NCBI GenBank assembly: GCA_016490735.1
Contig: JAEMWC010001356.1
Coordinates: 62,001 to 126,000 of the forward strand
Length of the DNA: 64,000 nucleotides
Direction: 5' to 3'
From: Pachyseris speciosa
Lineage: Eukaryota > Cnidaria > Anthozoa > Scleractinia > Pachyseridae
Shown here: one piece after another, positions 27,748 through 37,099 of the stretch
Position numbering within the stretch: the first letter of the stretch is position 1
Layout: each line of letters starts with the position of its first letter
The notes under the pieces: model-generated
Told to the model about the DNA's origin: nothing
Database searches by the model: none
What the model saw: only the letters and a program-made list of their open reading frames with translations
Position numbers and translations under genes: made by a program

Positions 27748-29093
27748 TGGACTCGACGGAAGTTTTGATAACACCTCCGCCGTTGACGCCGACGGGCATT
27801 GCACCGAGGAAACCAGAATCAATTCCCTGGTCGTCTTCGCCCGTATTTTTATTGAGTGGTCAATCTCGCCGCGTCGTTTCGTCGCCTCCTTGCAATTTAC
27901 AAGACGTTCGGCCGGCGAGTCCTCGTCGAACGTCGAAAACCCGCACGCCGTCGCCTTTGCGACAACCATCGCCGACTCCAAACCGTTCACTAGTGCCGAC
28001 GCCACCATTGCGCAATGCGGAGCCCTCGCGAGCGGCCCGTGAATTGTCGCGCCGCACGACGCATTTGTCAGAAGTGCCACCTAACCACCGACCGTCGTCG
28101 ACGAGCCAATCGAGTGCATCGGTCGTTTCGCCGTTGCCGACAATCGAAAATGTTTGGCGAAACGCGAACGACGATCTTGAAGCGACTACCCAACAAAAAG
28201 GAAGATGCGACGAAAATGTCGAAGACGACGAAGACGAAAACGACGGCGAAAAAAACGACAAGCAACGACGCGAGCGAGAAGAAGACGAGACATTTTTGCT
28301 CGAAGACGGCGTGAACACGCCTTGTCCCATCAACGAAATCACGAGTTGCCCGGCAGAATTTGCGTCTCCCGACAGTGCCGTTGACGCGCAGCGAAGTCTC
28401 GAAGACCCGAGCGAAGACGAAAACCGGTGCGTTTCCGCGCCTTCGAACGTTCCCGAAACTTTTCAACGAGGTGCCGCGCGACGATTCGACGCGAGAAGAT
28501 GGTACGAGTACCAACACGAGTGCGTCGTGGACGGCGTGTTGGCGTACCGAAAGATGCAACCCGTCGTTTGCGACGACGAATTTCGAGTGAAGACGGCGTA
28601 CGCATTTTCGGGCGTGACCCCGAACGCGATGTCTAATAAATATCCTTGCACGATCACGTTGGCCATACTCGAGGGTACGGAAGACGAATCGTTCGAAGTG
28701 TTCGGCGCCGTTAATCTTCGTCGCGCCATTGAGTTGGTGTTGCGCTTACACACCGTCGCTCGCCCAAAATCCCGCGACGTTTACGTGGCCATGACGGCCC
28801 GTTCGAGGCGCGCGAACGTCGCGTTGGACATTCCCTTGGACGACGAAATAGAAGTGGAAAGGTTGATTTTGAAGAGACGTCCCGAAAGTGCCGTTTTGGC
28901 CGCGGCGAAAGCGGACGGCGCCGACCGAATTGTCGACGCGTGGAAATCGGGCGCATTCCCTACGTCGTTCGCGCAAATGCAACGAATCCCGCGACGGGAT
29001 TGGGAATTCCCAAGCGACGTTGCGGACACAATCCTCCGGTGTGTTGCGCGGAAGACGCTCGACGCTTGCAGAGTCTCTTGGCGCAACCAATGA
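27747..29093 (+). CDS. Unknown protein, Pro/Ser-rich then acidic then globular, N-terminal part
   Basis: No family recognised. The ATG at 27747 overlaps the previous stop (TAATG). Residues 1-125 are Pro/Ser/Arg-rich with many SP and TP sites, residues about 145-190 are strongly acidic, and the remainder is globular. Near 28949-28953 one base is missing compared with the duplicate at 29801-30682, and the frame then runs into a stop at 29093. The real protein continues in the frame of 28940-29575. Confidence 0.65.
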   Translation: MDSTEVLITPPPLTPTGIAPRKPESIPWSSSPVFLLSGQSRRVVSSPPCNLQDVRPASPRRTSKTRTPSPLRQPSPTPNRSLVPTPPLRNAEPSRAARELSRRTTHLSEVPPNHRPSSTSQSSASVVSPLPTIENVWRNANDDLEATTQQKGRCDENVEDDEDENDGEKNDKQRREREEDETFLLEDGVNTPCPINEITSCPAEFASPDSAVDAQRSLEDPSEDENRCVSAPSNVPETFQRGAARRFDARRWYEYQHECVVDGVLAYRKMQPVVCDDEFRVKTAYAFSGVTPNAMSNKYPCTITLAILEGTEDESFEVFGAVNLRRAIELVLRLHTVARPKSRDVYVAMTARSRRANVALDIPLDDEIEVERLILKRRPESAVLAAAKADGADRIVDAWKSGAFPTSFAQMQRIPRRDWEFPSDVADTILRCVARKTLDACRVSWRNQ

Positions 29094-29575
29094 CTCTGAT
29101 CGTTCCTCCCCTTTTGCGCACCATTGTCAAGCGCAACATAAAACATTTGAAATTTCTCGCTCTTAACGAGTGTCGCAGAGAAAGCGATTACTTTCCAAGG
29201 GGAATCGATTGCACGGGAGATTGGCTGGCAAATCACCACCTCGAAATTGCTGCGGCCGCCGCTCGTTTCGTCGCGGAAGGAGGACGATCCTTGAACCACA
29301 AATTTTCGTTGCAATGCGAGCAAAAATCCAAGCGTGTGTTCGAACTCGAAAATGCGACGCTAAAAGATTTCTTAATTTATTACTTGGAACTTATGCAGTT
29401 GTTGTCGTGTTCCGGCACCGTTCTCGGCGACGCCGTATTTTTTCCGCATCGAAATCGAGCAACGGACGATTTCATTTTAAACGTGGTATTTGGACGTCCG
29501 GAGGGTCTGGCCCGTTTGTTCAAGGAAACTAATAATGCGGCAGAATGTCTGTGGTTCGTGCGAAAGGTGTTGTGA
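28940..29575 (+). CDS. C-terminal continuation of the 27747 gene
   Basis: After the break near 28950 this frame carries the rest of the globular domain: CGHNPPVCC, TLIVPPLLRTIVKRNIKHLKF, a Tyr/Leu-rich helix (DFLIYYLELMQLL) and the end at 29575. The second copy (29802-30524) reads through the same join without interruption, which supports one gene of about 610 residues. No function recognised. Confidence 0.65.
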   Translation: MEIGRIPYVVRANATNPATGLGIPKRRCGHNPPVCCAEDARRLQSLLAQPMTLIVPPLLRTIVKRNIKHLKFLALNECRRESDYFPRGIDCTGDWLANHHLEIAAAAARFVAEGGRSLNHKFSLQCEQKSKRVFELENATLKDFLIYYLELMQLLSCSGTVLGDAVFFPHRNRATDDFILNVVFGRPEGLARLFKETNNAAECLWFVRKVL

Positions 29576-29762
29576 AAAATGTTAAACGAAAAGGTAAAAT
29601 TAAAAAAAAATATATAAAAAATGAAAAATGCGCGGTCGTACAAAAGTTTGGTTTTTTTTTTTGTTGGTTTTAAATAAAAAAAGTAAATTAACAAATGCCT
29701 CGTATGCCCAGAGAAACAAATAACTTTGACGCACATATGTATATATATTAATTAATATATTA

Positions 29763-29801
<39 letters not shown>

Positions 29802-29803
<2 letters not shown>

Positions 29804-30524
29804 GATTTTGAAGAGACGTCCCGAAAGTGCCGTTTTGGCCGCGGCGAAAGCGGACGGCGCCGACCGAATTGTCGACGCGTGGAAATCGGGCGGCATTCCC
29901 TACGTCGTTCGCGCAAATGCAACGAATCCCGCGACGGGATTGGGAATTCCCAAGCGACGTTGCGGACACAATCCTCCGGTGTGTTGCGCGGAAGACGCTC
30001 GACGCTTGCAGAGTCTCTTGGCGCAACCAATGACTCTGATCGTTCCTCCCCTTTTGCGCACCATTGTCAAGCGCAACATAAAACATTTGAAATTTCTCGC
30101 TCTTAACGAGTGTCGCAGAGAAAGCGATTACTTTCCAAGGGGAATCGATTGCACGGGAGATTGGCTGGCAAATCACCACCTCGAAATTGCTGCGGCCGCC
30201 GCTCGTTTCGTCGCGGAAGGAGGACGATCCTTGAACCACAAATTTTCGTTGCAATGCGAGCAAAAATCCAAGCGTGTGTTCGAACTCGAAAATGCGACGC
30301 TAAAAGATTTCTTAATTTATTACTTGGAACTTATGCAGTTGTTGTCGTGTTCCGGCACCGTTCTCGGCGACGCCGTATTTTTTCCGCATCGAAATCGAGC
30401 AACGGACGATTTCATTTTAAACGTGGTATTTGGACGTCCGGAGGGTCTGGCCCGTTTGTTCAAGGAAACGATAATGCGGCAGAATGTCTGTGGTTCGTGC
30501 GAAAGGTGTTGTGAAAAATGTTAA
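29802..30524 (+). pseudogene. Partial second copy of the 27747 gene 3' end
   Basis: This copy starts abruptly after the TA array without an ATG or promoter. It reads through the position broken in the first copy and then loses frame near 30470, giving a different Cys-rich ending (CGSCERCCEKC) in place of the first copy's C-terminus. It is unlikely to be expressed as a gene. Confidence 0.7.
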
Positions 30525-30682
30525 ACGAAAAGGTAAAATAAAAAAAATATATAAAAAATGAAAAATGCGCGGTCGTACAAAAGTTTGGTTTTTTGTTGGT
30601 TTTTTAAAAAAAAGTAAATTAACAAATGCCTCGTATGCCCAGAGAAACAAATAACTTTGACGCACATATGTATATATATTAA

Positions 30683-31016
30683 TAATATATATTAATAATA
30701 TATAATATTAATATATATATAATATATATGTATATGTAAATATATAATATATATAATATATATACACATGTACGTGTATATATATATATATATATTATAT
30801 ACACACAAGTTGAAGGATTAAAGAGGACGCGTTAATTTCTTGTAACTATGAGTTTTGCGTCTAAGCGCTTGTTAGACAGAAGTATACACAAGTTAAAGAA
30901 TCAAAAAAGAATGCATTAATTCTCTGTGACTCTAAGTTTCGCGCCTAAGCGCTCGTTAAACAAAACTTTAACTTATGTATACTTAGCTCTTTTACCACAG
31001 CATTGAGTACTTTATA

Positions 31017-31074
<58 letters not shown>

Positions 31075-31128
31075 AATAAAAGACTAAAATAAAGCTCCGT
31101 CGTTTTTTTTCCCCTCCGTTGGTATATT
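30683..31128. other. AT-rich gap with TA arrays and a pair of 83-bp repeats
   Basis: No gene is seen. TA-type arrays occupy about 30683-30795 and 31018-31070. Between them lies the repeat pair at 30803-30969. TA arrays flanking repeats with inverted elements are a plausible replication origin or enhancer, but no origin-binding motif is recognised. Confidence 0.5.
30803..30969. repeat. Two diverged 83-bp direct repeats with an inverted element
   Basis: Units 30803-30885 and 30887-30969 both run from ACACAAGTT through GTTAAT or ATTAAT to CTAAGCGCT and end in AAA or AGT. Unit 1 contains the inverted repeat GTCTAA-7 nt-TTAGAC (30859-30877) around AGCGCT. Unit 2 keeps CTAAGCGCT but has lost perfect symmetry. 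They recall the homologous regions of insect viruses in form, not sequence. Role unknown. Confidence 0.6.
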
Positions 31129-32106
31129 TTATTGAGTGTACAATTTTACGGCCATCGTTTCGCCGGGAAAAATGCACGATTGATGCGAACCTTTCGGTTC
31201 GAGGGACTGCAACACTTCGCCAATGGGTTTTGGCTCGTACGCGGCAAAGTCGTTTTCGTTTAACACGGCTAGCAATTTCGACGTGAATTCCACTCCCGCC
31301 GACGTTTTGAACACGTTCGATTCTCGGCATTTTCTGAGTGCCGATTCTTCTCCGGCGGCGTGGGTATCTATCGATTCTGCCAATTGGCGTATTTCGTCTC
31401 CTATTCCGTGGCGTTTCGTATAATTTATTACGAAGGACAGCACGCGGCTCAAGTAAGCCACCGAGGATAGTTCCAGCTGGGGAATGGTACCTTCGTTTCC
31501 GTCTCTCGCGACGTCGAAGTCAGTGTGATCGGATGTCAAGTATCGTTTGTATCTGTCCATTTGATTGAACGCGCGTCCTCGATGACTAATGCTTCCGGGT
31601 TTAACGCCGTAGGTTGCAAACATGGGCGGACATTGTTGGCGGTTACTTCCGAATCCGCCCAACAAGTCTCTCAAGGAAGATCTTTGCGCTTCCACGTCTT
31701 GATCTGTCGGTATTCGCGCGAACAGGAGGTCGCCGACGCTAATCGGACCGCTTCCGGTGTGAAGTACCGTTTCGCGCACCGCCGGTACGATTGTCACGTC
31801 CATTGGTTGTCCGCTCTGTTCGAGAAAAAATTGCCGTTGATTGACTGCCCATCTTCCGTTCATTGTCCATTGCGCGTGGTAGACGGAATCCTTAGACATT
31901 CCGGCCGCGTCCGGGTACGCGATGCACGGAATGCCGTCGCCAAAACTATCGGCGTGCAATGCGACTATTTGTCCCTCTAAGACTTTTCGGCCTTTTAGGG
32001 GCATCGGTGCGTATCCTTCCTGTCCTTTGTTTTGGTACGCTTGTTCCTGAAGTGCGACGTACCTCGGATGAAGATGCACGTTAAACGACGTCGTCGACAG
32101 TGCCAT
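31129..32106 (-). CDS. Probable structural protein, 325 aa
   Basis: No family recognised. The ATG at 32106 starts a protein of balanced composition without disordered ends. It has many Gly/Pro/aromatic positions and a beta-rich middle (GQIVALHADSFGDGIPCIAY near 47-66, GDLLFARIPTD near 125). Such composition fits a virion shell, decoration or triplex-like protein, but this is impression only. The stop TAA (31131-31129) is embedded in AATAAA (31133-31128). An intact frame in a region full of breaks suggests strong selection or better coverage here. Confidence 0.7.
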   Translation of the reverse strand: MALSTTSFNVHLHPRYVALQEQAYQNKGQEGYAPMPLKGRKVLEGQIVALHADSFGDGIPCIAYPDAAGMSKDSVYHAQWTMNGRWAVNQRQFFLEQSGQPMDVTIVPAVRETVLHTGSGPISVGDLLFARIPTDQDVEAQRSSLRDLLGGFGSNRQQCPPMFATYGVKPGSISHRGRAFNQMDRYKRYLTSDHTDFDVARDGNEGTIPQLELSSVAYLSRVLSFVINYTKRHGIGDEIRQLAESIDTHAAGEESALRKCRESNVFKTSAGVEFTSKLLAVLNENDFAAYEPKPIGEVLQSLEPKGSHQSCIFPGETMAVKLYTQ

Positions 32107-32182
32107 GCTCTTTCTTTAAAAAAAACTACGCGACGATGACGACGACGACCGTTTATTGCGTCTTCGAAAGAGAGGCGAACGG

Positions 32183-33259
32183 TTAGTAAAATAAATCCCC
32201 CAAATTTACGGCGTTGTTTTCTTTCGACGAATTTTGCGGTAGGGTCACTCCGCTGGCTCGAACCGTGGCGGTTTTTCCTTCGCGCGCTCGGTTGCGTCGG
32301 CGGGCAATTGACGGAGGTTTCTTGATTCGAGGAACCATTTTGGGAAACGGCGGGAACTCGCGTCTCATGAGAACGGCATTCGATGCCGGTCGCGGGCGTT
32401 TCTTCGAGTCGTACTTGTTTTTGGTCTGGTCGTTGTTGCCGTCGGTCGTAAAACTCGCGAAAATTCTTCGAAGAGAGCGCGTTGTTCGCGTTCCTTTTGA
32501 ATCAACGGTAACCGTTTCATTTCTTCTTGAATGGTGTTTTTGATCATTCTGTGCAGTTTTTCGTTGGACGCGTCTTTTTCGTCGTCGGCGCGCTCGTCGT
32601 CGTCGCGGCCTTCGTCGAAGGGGTCGGCATCGCGCTTTCTCTTGCGTTCGGGATTCATCGTGCGCGCCAAAGCCTCGTGAATTTTTTGTAACTTGCTCGT
32701 CTTTTTTATTTTGCGCAGAGGGGTTTGCTCCGCGCGCGCGTCGTGCGAGTCGGTGGCGACGTTTCCGCGAGAGGTCATTGCGCGATAAGCGGACGCTCTT
32801 ACGGCGTTTAGACCGTTTCCTATACCAAAGGAAATTTCGTTGCCGGTCGAAGCGTTCGATTCCGTCGAGCGGTGCGATGCCGCGGAAGGCTCCAGAATGT
32901 CGTTCACGGCATCGCAAAACGATTTGGTGAGGGCGTCCTGAAAGTTGCCCATGTTGTACTTTACCAATATTTTCACGGCGTCGGCGTCCGCGACGGTCGG
33001 TTGATTCAAATCGTCGGGCTGACGAATCACCCCTTGGTTCACCATGCGTTGGACGTCTTGGCGAACCTTGCCGGCTCCCGTCGCATTCGACGCCACGAGT
33101 TCGGCCAGCGACTTTTTTGCCCATTCTTCCAAAATTCCGCGCGTCATGTTTAACGCTTGCGATTGATCGTCTAATTTCGTTTGAATGGCTTCGACTTGTC
33201 GGGCGATTGCTTCGATTTCGGTCTCTTTGCTTTTCGTCCTCGTCTTCGTCCGCCGACAT
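32183..33259 (-). CDS. Charged coiled-coil nuclear-type protein, about 358 aa, two frame breaks
   Basis: The first ATG in the acidic N-terminal frame is at 33259 (MSADEDEDE). The frame changes at a T4 run (33231-33234). A clean frame then covers most of the protein: a helical region (EIEAIARQVEAIQTKLDD), globular middle, and a basic nuclear signal (RKRKRDAD) with acidic stretches. At an A4 run (32460-32463) it changes again to a Pro/Lys-rich C-terminus ending at 32183. Both changes are at homopolymers and each side has typical codon use. The N-terminal reading MAPLES from 33357 is a shadow. No family recognised. Confidence 0.6.
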   Translation of the reverse strand: MSADEDEDEKQRDRNRSNRPTSRSHSNEIRRSIASVKHDARNFGRMGKKVAGRTRGVECDGSRQGSPRRPTHGEPRGDSSARRFESTDRRGRRRRENIGKVQHGQLSGRPHQIVLRCRERHSGAFRGIAPLDGIERFDRQRNFLWYRKRSKRRKSVRLSRNDLSRKRRHRLARRARGANPSAQNKKDEQVTKNSRGFGAHDESRTQEKARCRPLRRRPRRRRARRRRKRRVQRKTAQNDQKHHSRRNETVTVDSKGTRTTRSLRRIFASFTTDGNNDQTKNKYDSKKRPRPASNAVLMRREFPPFPKMVPRIKKPPSIARRRNRAREGKTATVRASGVTLPQNSSKENNAVNLGDLFY

Positions 33260-33313
33260 TCGAGACGCTTCCTTCTTCGACCCGTCGTCTTCGCCGTTCG
33301 TCGACGGCAAATT

Positions 33314-35504
33314 TTACACAGCAGCATCGTGCTCGCGCGAGACTCGAGCGGTGCCATTTGAACGCAGATAATAGCCCACTAAGGCAATGGCCACTTCCTC
33401 GGCGTCGAACGGGTCGGTCGGTTCGCAGAGAAATTTTAGCGCGACGCGTTTTTTGTCCAAATTCACGATCATGTCGAAAAAGTGACCCTTTTGCAACAGT
33501 GCGAACAATTCAGTCCATCCGAGATGCTGAATGCCGTCGAACGCGGCCGTCACTTCAGGCGTACCCTCTTCGCTTTTCGAGTATTCGAACGATTGAGCCC
33601 CGTGGGGTTGACTGCACAAGATGTACTCCGTCTCTTCTAACATTTCGACGTCGAGGTACTCGGGAAATTCTTTTAGCACCGCCGCGCGCGTTTCCGCGTT
33701 TTTGCAAAGGGAGTCGACGTCGCTGGCTTTTCGAACGACGTACTTTTCGCAGTGAGGACAATCGAGTCGACTCCTGAGCCATCGAGCGCGAAAATCGACG
33801 CAGAATCCCGTCGTCAAAAACTGTTGACGAGCCCAGGCGACGTAAGTGAGATCGAACGCGTCAAGAGGCCAGACTATTCGTTCCGTTTCGTCGTTCGCGA
33901 ATTTTCGACGCTTGACGCCGCGACCGGTCGAATCTCGCTCGATTTCGGACCCGTTTTCTTCGATCGACCGCCGATCGTTTGCTTCCCATTGTTTTGGTTC
34001 GAACGTTTCAATCGGTCGTTCGCAGCAGAGAAATTTTAGCGCGACGCGTTTTTTGTCCAAATTCACGATCATGTCGAAAAAGTGACCCTTTTGCAACAGT
34101 GCGAACAATTCAGTCCATCCGAGATGCTGAATGCCGTCGACGCGGCCGTCACTTCAGGCGTACCCTCTTCGCTTTGAGTATTCGAACGATTGAGCCCCGT
34201 GGGGTTGACTGCACAAGATGTACTCCGTCTCTTCTAACATTTCGACGTCGAGGTACTCGGGAAATTCTTTTAGCACCGCGCGCGCGTTTCCGCGTTTTTG
34301 CAAAGGGAGTCGACGTCGCTGGCTTTTCGAACGACGTACTTTTCGCAGTGAGGACAATCGAGTCGACTCCTGAGCCATCGAGCGCGAAAATCGACGCAGA
34401 ATCCCGTCGTTAAAAACTGTTGACGCCAGGCGACGTAAGTGAGATCGAACGCGTCAAGAGGCCCAACTATTCGTTCCGTTTGTTTCGTCGTTCGCGAATT
34501 TTCGACGCTTGACGCCGCGACCGGTCGAATCTCGCTCGATTTCGGACCGTTTTCTTCGATCGACCGCGATCGTTTGCTTCCCATTGTTTTGGTTCGAACG
34601 TTTCAAGGTTCGTTGATGGCCGGTAATAACGCCGTTAGCAAGGCGTCCGCGTGCGACGCAATATTCGATCGAAGCCCGGTCTTTCGAAAACGTGCAAACG
34701 ATCCACACGGCGAGCCAGCGCAGGACGCTCGTCGGGTCGCTCGTAAACTCTTTCGTTTCCGAAACGACGGACACGTTCTGCCAGGCGAATTCCACTCGCC
34801 CGCGTGGCCGCGCCTTGACGTTTGTTCGTTTCATGGGTCGATCGATGTCCACGATGCTGCGGCGCGTCTGCATTGAGTCACCAACGCGTCTTGTTCCAAA
34901 GTCGTGCAGTGCACTTCCGTCGTCAAGAGTCGATCGAGTACTCTGGAAGATCCGCCGACCGACGAGACGATGAAGCAGAGCGAGACCTCTCTTTACGACG
35001 GATGCGTTCCGGGTTGCCACGCTTCTTGCACGAGTCGATCGGCCGGGGGCCGTTTTCGACGAACAGCCGCCAGAACCAACGGCGCGCGGCCGAATTGGGT
35101 TCAATGACGTACAGACCGAGAATGTCCCCCGGCAAAGCGACTCCTCGTCCGAAGCACGTGGCATGTGCGTTAGCATTTCGTCCACCTGGTAACCGAACGT
35201 GTTTGGCGTCGAACGATCGCCGAATTGCCGAGCGGTAACATGACCAAAAATTCTCGACGGCGCAAACGCAAGAGACCGACCCAGTCGTTGCGAATTAACA
35301 CCCGACCGGCGTCTGAAGCACCAACTTGTGGCCGTGAAAAATCCGTTCGCAAGAGCGACGAGTCGATCACCCATCGTTCCGTGTTCAGCGCGAATCGTTT
35401 CCAAAATTCCGCGCTCGAACGTTGCACGTATTGCGAGGGGAAGTCGAATCGTCGACCGTTTTCGTCCGGCACTAACGACCGGACGTTTCCGTCGTTTGTT
35501 CCAT
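33314..35504 (-). CDS. Unknown protein, heavily frame-broken and partly duplicated
   Basis: The coding signal runs from an ATG at 35504 to a stop at 33314. The longest open stretch (34108-33314) encodes a clean C-terminal domain with a possible zinc knuckle (CPHCEKY), a Leu/Glu-rich segment (DVEMLEETEYIL) and FALLQKGHFFDMIV. Its beginning crosses a repeat junction. The upstream part (34610-35504) is split over at least four frames, with plausible pieces such as LIRNDWVGLLRLRRREFLV and MPGDILGLYVIEP. Without the duplicated 600 bp the protein would be roughly 500 residues. No family recognised. It is divergent from the primase gene with 30 bp between starts. Confidence 0.5.
33427..34605 (-). 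repeat. Tandem 600-bp duplication, second copy rich in indels
   Basis: Units 33427-34010 and 34027-34605 share almost all bases. The second unit lacks single bases or short groups at many places (for example near 34140, 34173, 34278, 34426 and 34566), and one TTT is gained near 34480. The first unit keeps an open frame and the second does not. This points to low-quality sequence duplicated in assembly rather than gene duplication. Confidence 0.8.
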
Positions 35505-35534
35505 GACTCCGAAAAGAAACAAAAAGAAGCGCGT

Positions 35535-35963
35535 ATGTCGTCGTTTGCGGAATTTGCCGAGGACGCCGTTCTCGAACAAATTGCCTACTACGAACGCCTA
35601 AACGGCGAATACAACGAGGATCCCTTTTCCGTTCGGTATCAAATCGAAATGACCGTCAATCGACTCTTTGCTTGGTGCGAGAACGCGGACCTCGCCCCGG
35701 GCGCGCCGAGTCTGGACGCGTCTCGTCGGTTGGACGAGTTGGCCAAGACTTCGAAGATTCGCTCGTTTCGGAAAGAAGAGCGACAGCGCGCCCTGTTCGA
35801 AAAACACCGGAATGCCTTGGCGCTCAAGAATGCGAGTTGGCCCGAACTTCGAGCCGCAGAAAATTCCGACGATCCCCTGTTGTCCTCGATTGCCGGCGAC
35901 CCGGTTTCTCAAGAGCTCTGCTTCGGTATCGGAGGTACGGTCTGGACGATTTGCGTTACGTGA
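35535..35963 (+). CDS. Probable N-terminal part of the UL52-like primase, 142 aa as read
   Basis: The ATG at 35535 opens a clean helical stretch (FAEFAEDAVLEQIAYYERLN, then charged helices) that loses frame near 35935. The coding signal continues in neighbouring frames without a new start toward the primase core at 37100, so this is most likely the N-terminal region of the same gene. Herpes-type primases have long, poorly conserved N-terminal regions, so lack of motifs is expected. It could instead be a separate gene. Confidence 0.5.
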   Translation: MSSFAEFAEDAVLEQIAYYERLNGEYNEDPFSVRYQIEMTVNRLFAWCENADLAPGAPSLDASRRLDELAKTSKIRSFRKEERQRALFEKHRNALALKNASWPELRAAENSDDPLLSSIAGDPVSQELCFGIGGTVWTICVT

Positions 35964-37099
35964 GTCGAGCCGGCGTCTTGGCCGTTGTCGATTCCGCTAC
36001 CAGCGATGGTTTTTTCCGTCGATTCTGCCGACGAATGCCGTGAGACTCGATTCGTCTCTGTACCGTCGGGGACGCGATGGGACGCATCGAATCGAATTGC
36101 GATGTTTCGGAACGTTGCGCTGCGTGCCCGGCGATTTCCGAATTTTCGGAGACGGGGACGGGTGTGGTTTGCCGAATTTGAACGCGTTTCATCCGCAGGA
36201 ACTCTTGCGCGTGACGCCCTGGACGTTCGACGAAAACGAGCGAACGGAATGTTTTTCTCGAGACCCCGGTCGAGAACTCGTGCGCGCCCGCGTATGTCAC
36301 GTCCGGTCGCGGCTTTTTTCGAAGGGAACAAAGACGTTTCCGCGCAATCGTATCGCCAGCTTCGCGACTTGCACGCCGTTTTTTTATCGGCACGTGAAAA
36401 CGCAGTTTGTGGATCCCCGCTGGAAGTCGTTGCCGAGCGTTTTCGCGCTAGCGATTGGACCGACGTCTGCTCCTCGACCTTGGAAAACGTTCCCGTATTT
36501 CTTGCAATGCGAGGACGACGATTGCCAGAGTCGAGAGGACGGACCCGAGTTGCGCGATTACGGGGCAAAAGGCGGATTTGGTTCGCGTCGCCATTGTGCG
36601 ATGTCTGGTTTTGGACTGGGATTGCACCGATTCGATTGCCGACCATTTTCGTCCTTTCGATTCGTTACGCCAGAGGGCAACGACGATGGTGGCGCGCGGT
36701 CACTCGCTCGAACTTCGTTCGCGCGGAGGTCGCCTCCGCGGCACTCGTCGCGAAAGAGTTCGGTCTCGTTCTTCTTCTACGAGTTTCGTCGAACGCGAGG
36801 CGCGGAACCACCAGTCGTCATCGCGGACGAAGAAATGCGCTTCCACCTTGGAACGCGACGCGAGACGAAAAATCGACAAAGACGACGAAAACGACGACGA
36901 CCGCTTCAGACGTGTTGGCGATGGAACGTTGCGGTGTGCCTCTTGAATTTTGCGACCAGAGAAGTGGTGCCCGCAGTGCTTTGCGACAACGCTCGTCTCG
37001 CTGAACGGTGGGCACCTTTCTCAGCATTTCTACCGCGCATCTACGTGAAGGCGGATTCGTGCGATTGAGGGAACGGGCGATTTAAAATTTTGCGGCGAT
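35964..37099 (+). other. Frame-scrambled middle region of the primase gene
   Basis: All three plus frames contain plausible coding pieces here, such as RLDSSLYRRGRDG and DGDGCGLPNLNAFHPQ near 36050-36200, KTQFVDPRWKSLPSVFALAIG near 36400, and LVRVAIVRCLVLDWD near 36600. No single frame is good throughout, and there is no start codon with a promoter. I read it as the middle of the primase gene with several indels. Confidence 0.45.

Larger units (their letters stand above)
28862..30682 (+). repeat. Near-identical direct repeat of about 890 bp around a TA microsatellite
   Basis: Units 28862-29751 and 29801-30682 are almost identical and are separated by a TA array (29751-29800). Differences are mostly indels: G count near 28950 versus 29890, AAACTAATAATG versus AAACGATAATG near 29530 and 30470, and different A and T run lengths after the stop. 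Each copy is intact where the other is broken. This pattern is best explained as one locus assembled twice because of the microsatellite, but a recent duplication is possible. Confidence 0.85.

Noticed and set aside
36600..36635. LVLDWD as the primase metal-binding motif
   Set aside because: It lies in a scrambled region, while VVDWDMP near 38150 has the correct spacing to the TAH and LDKSITR motifs.
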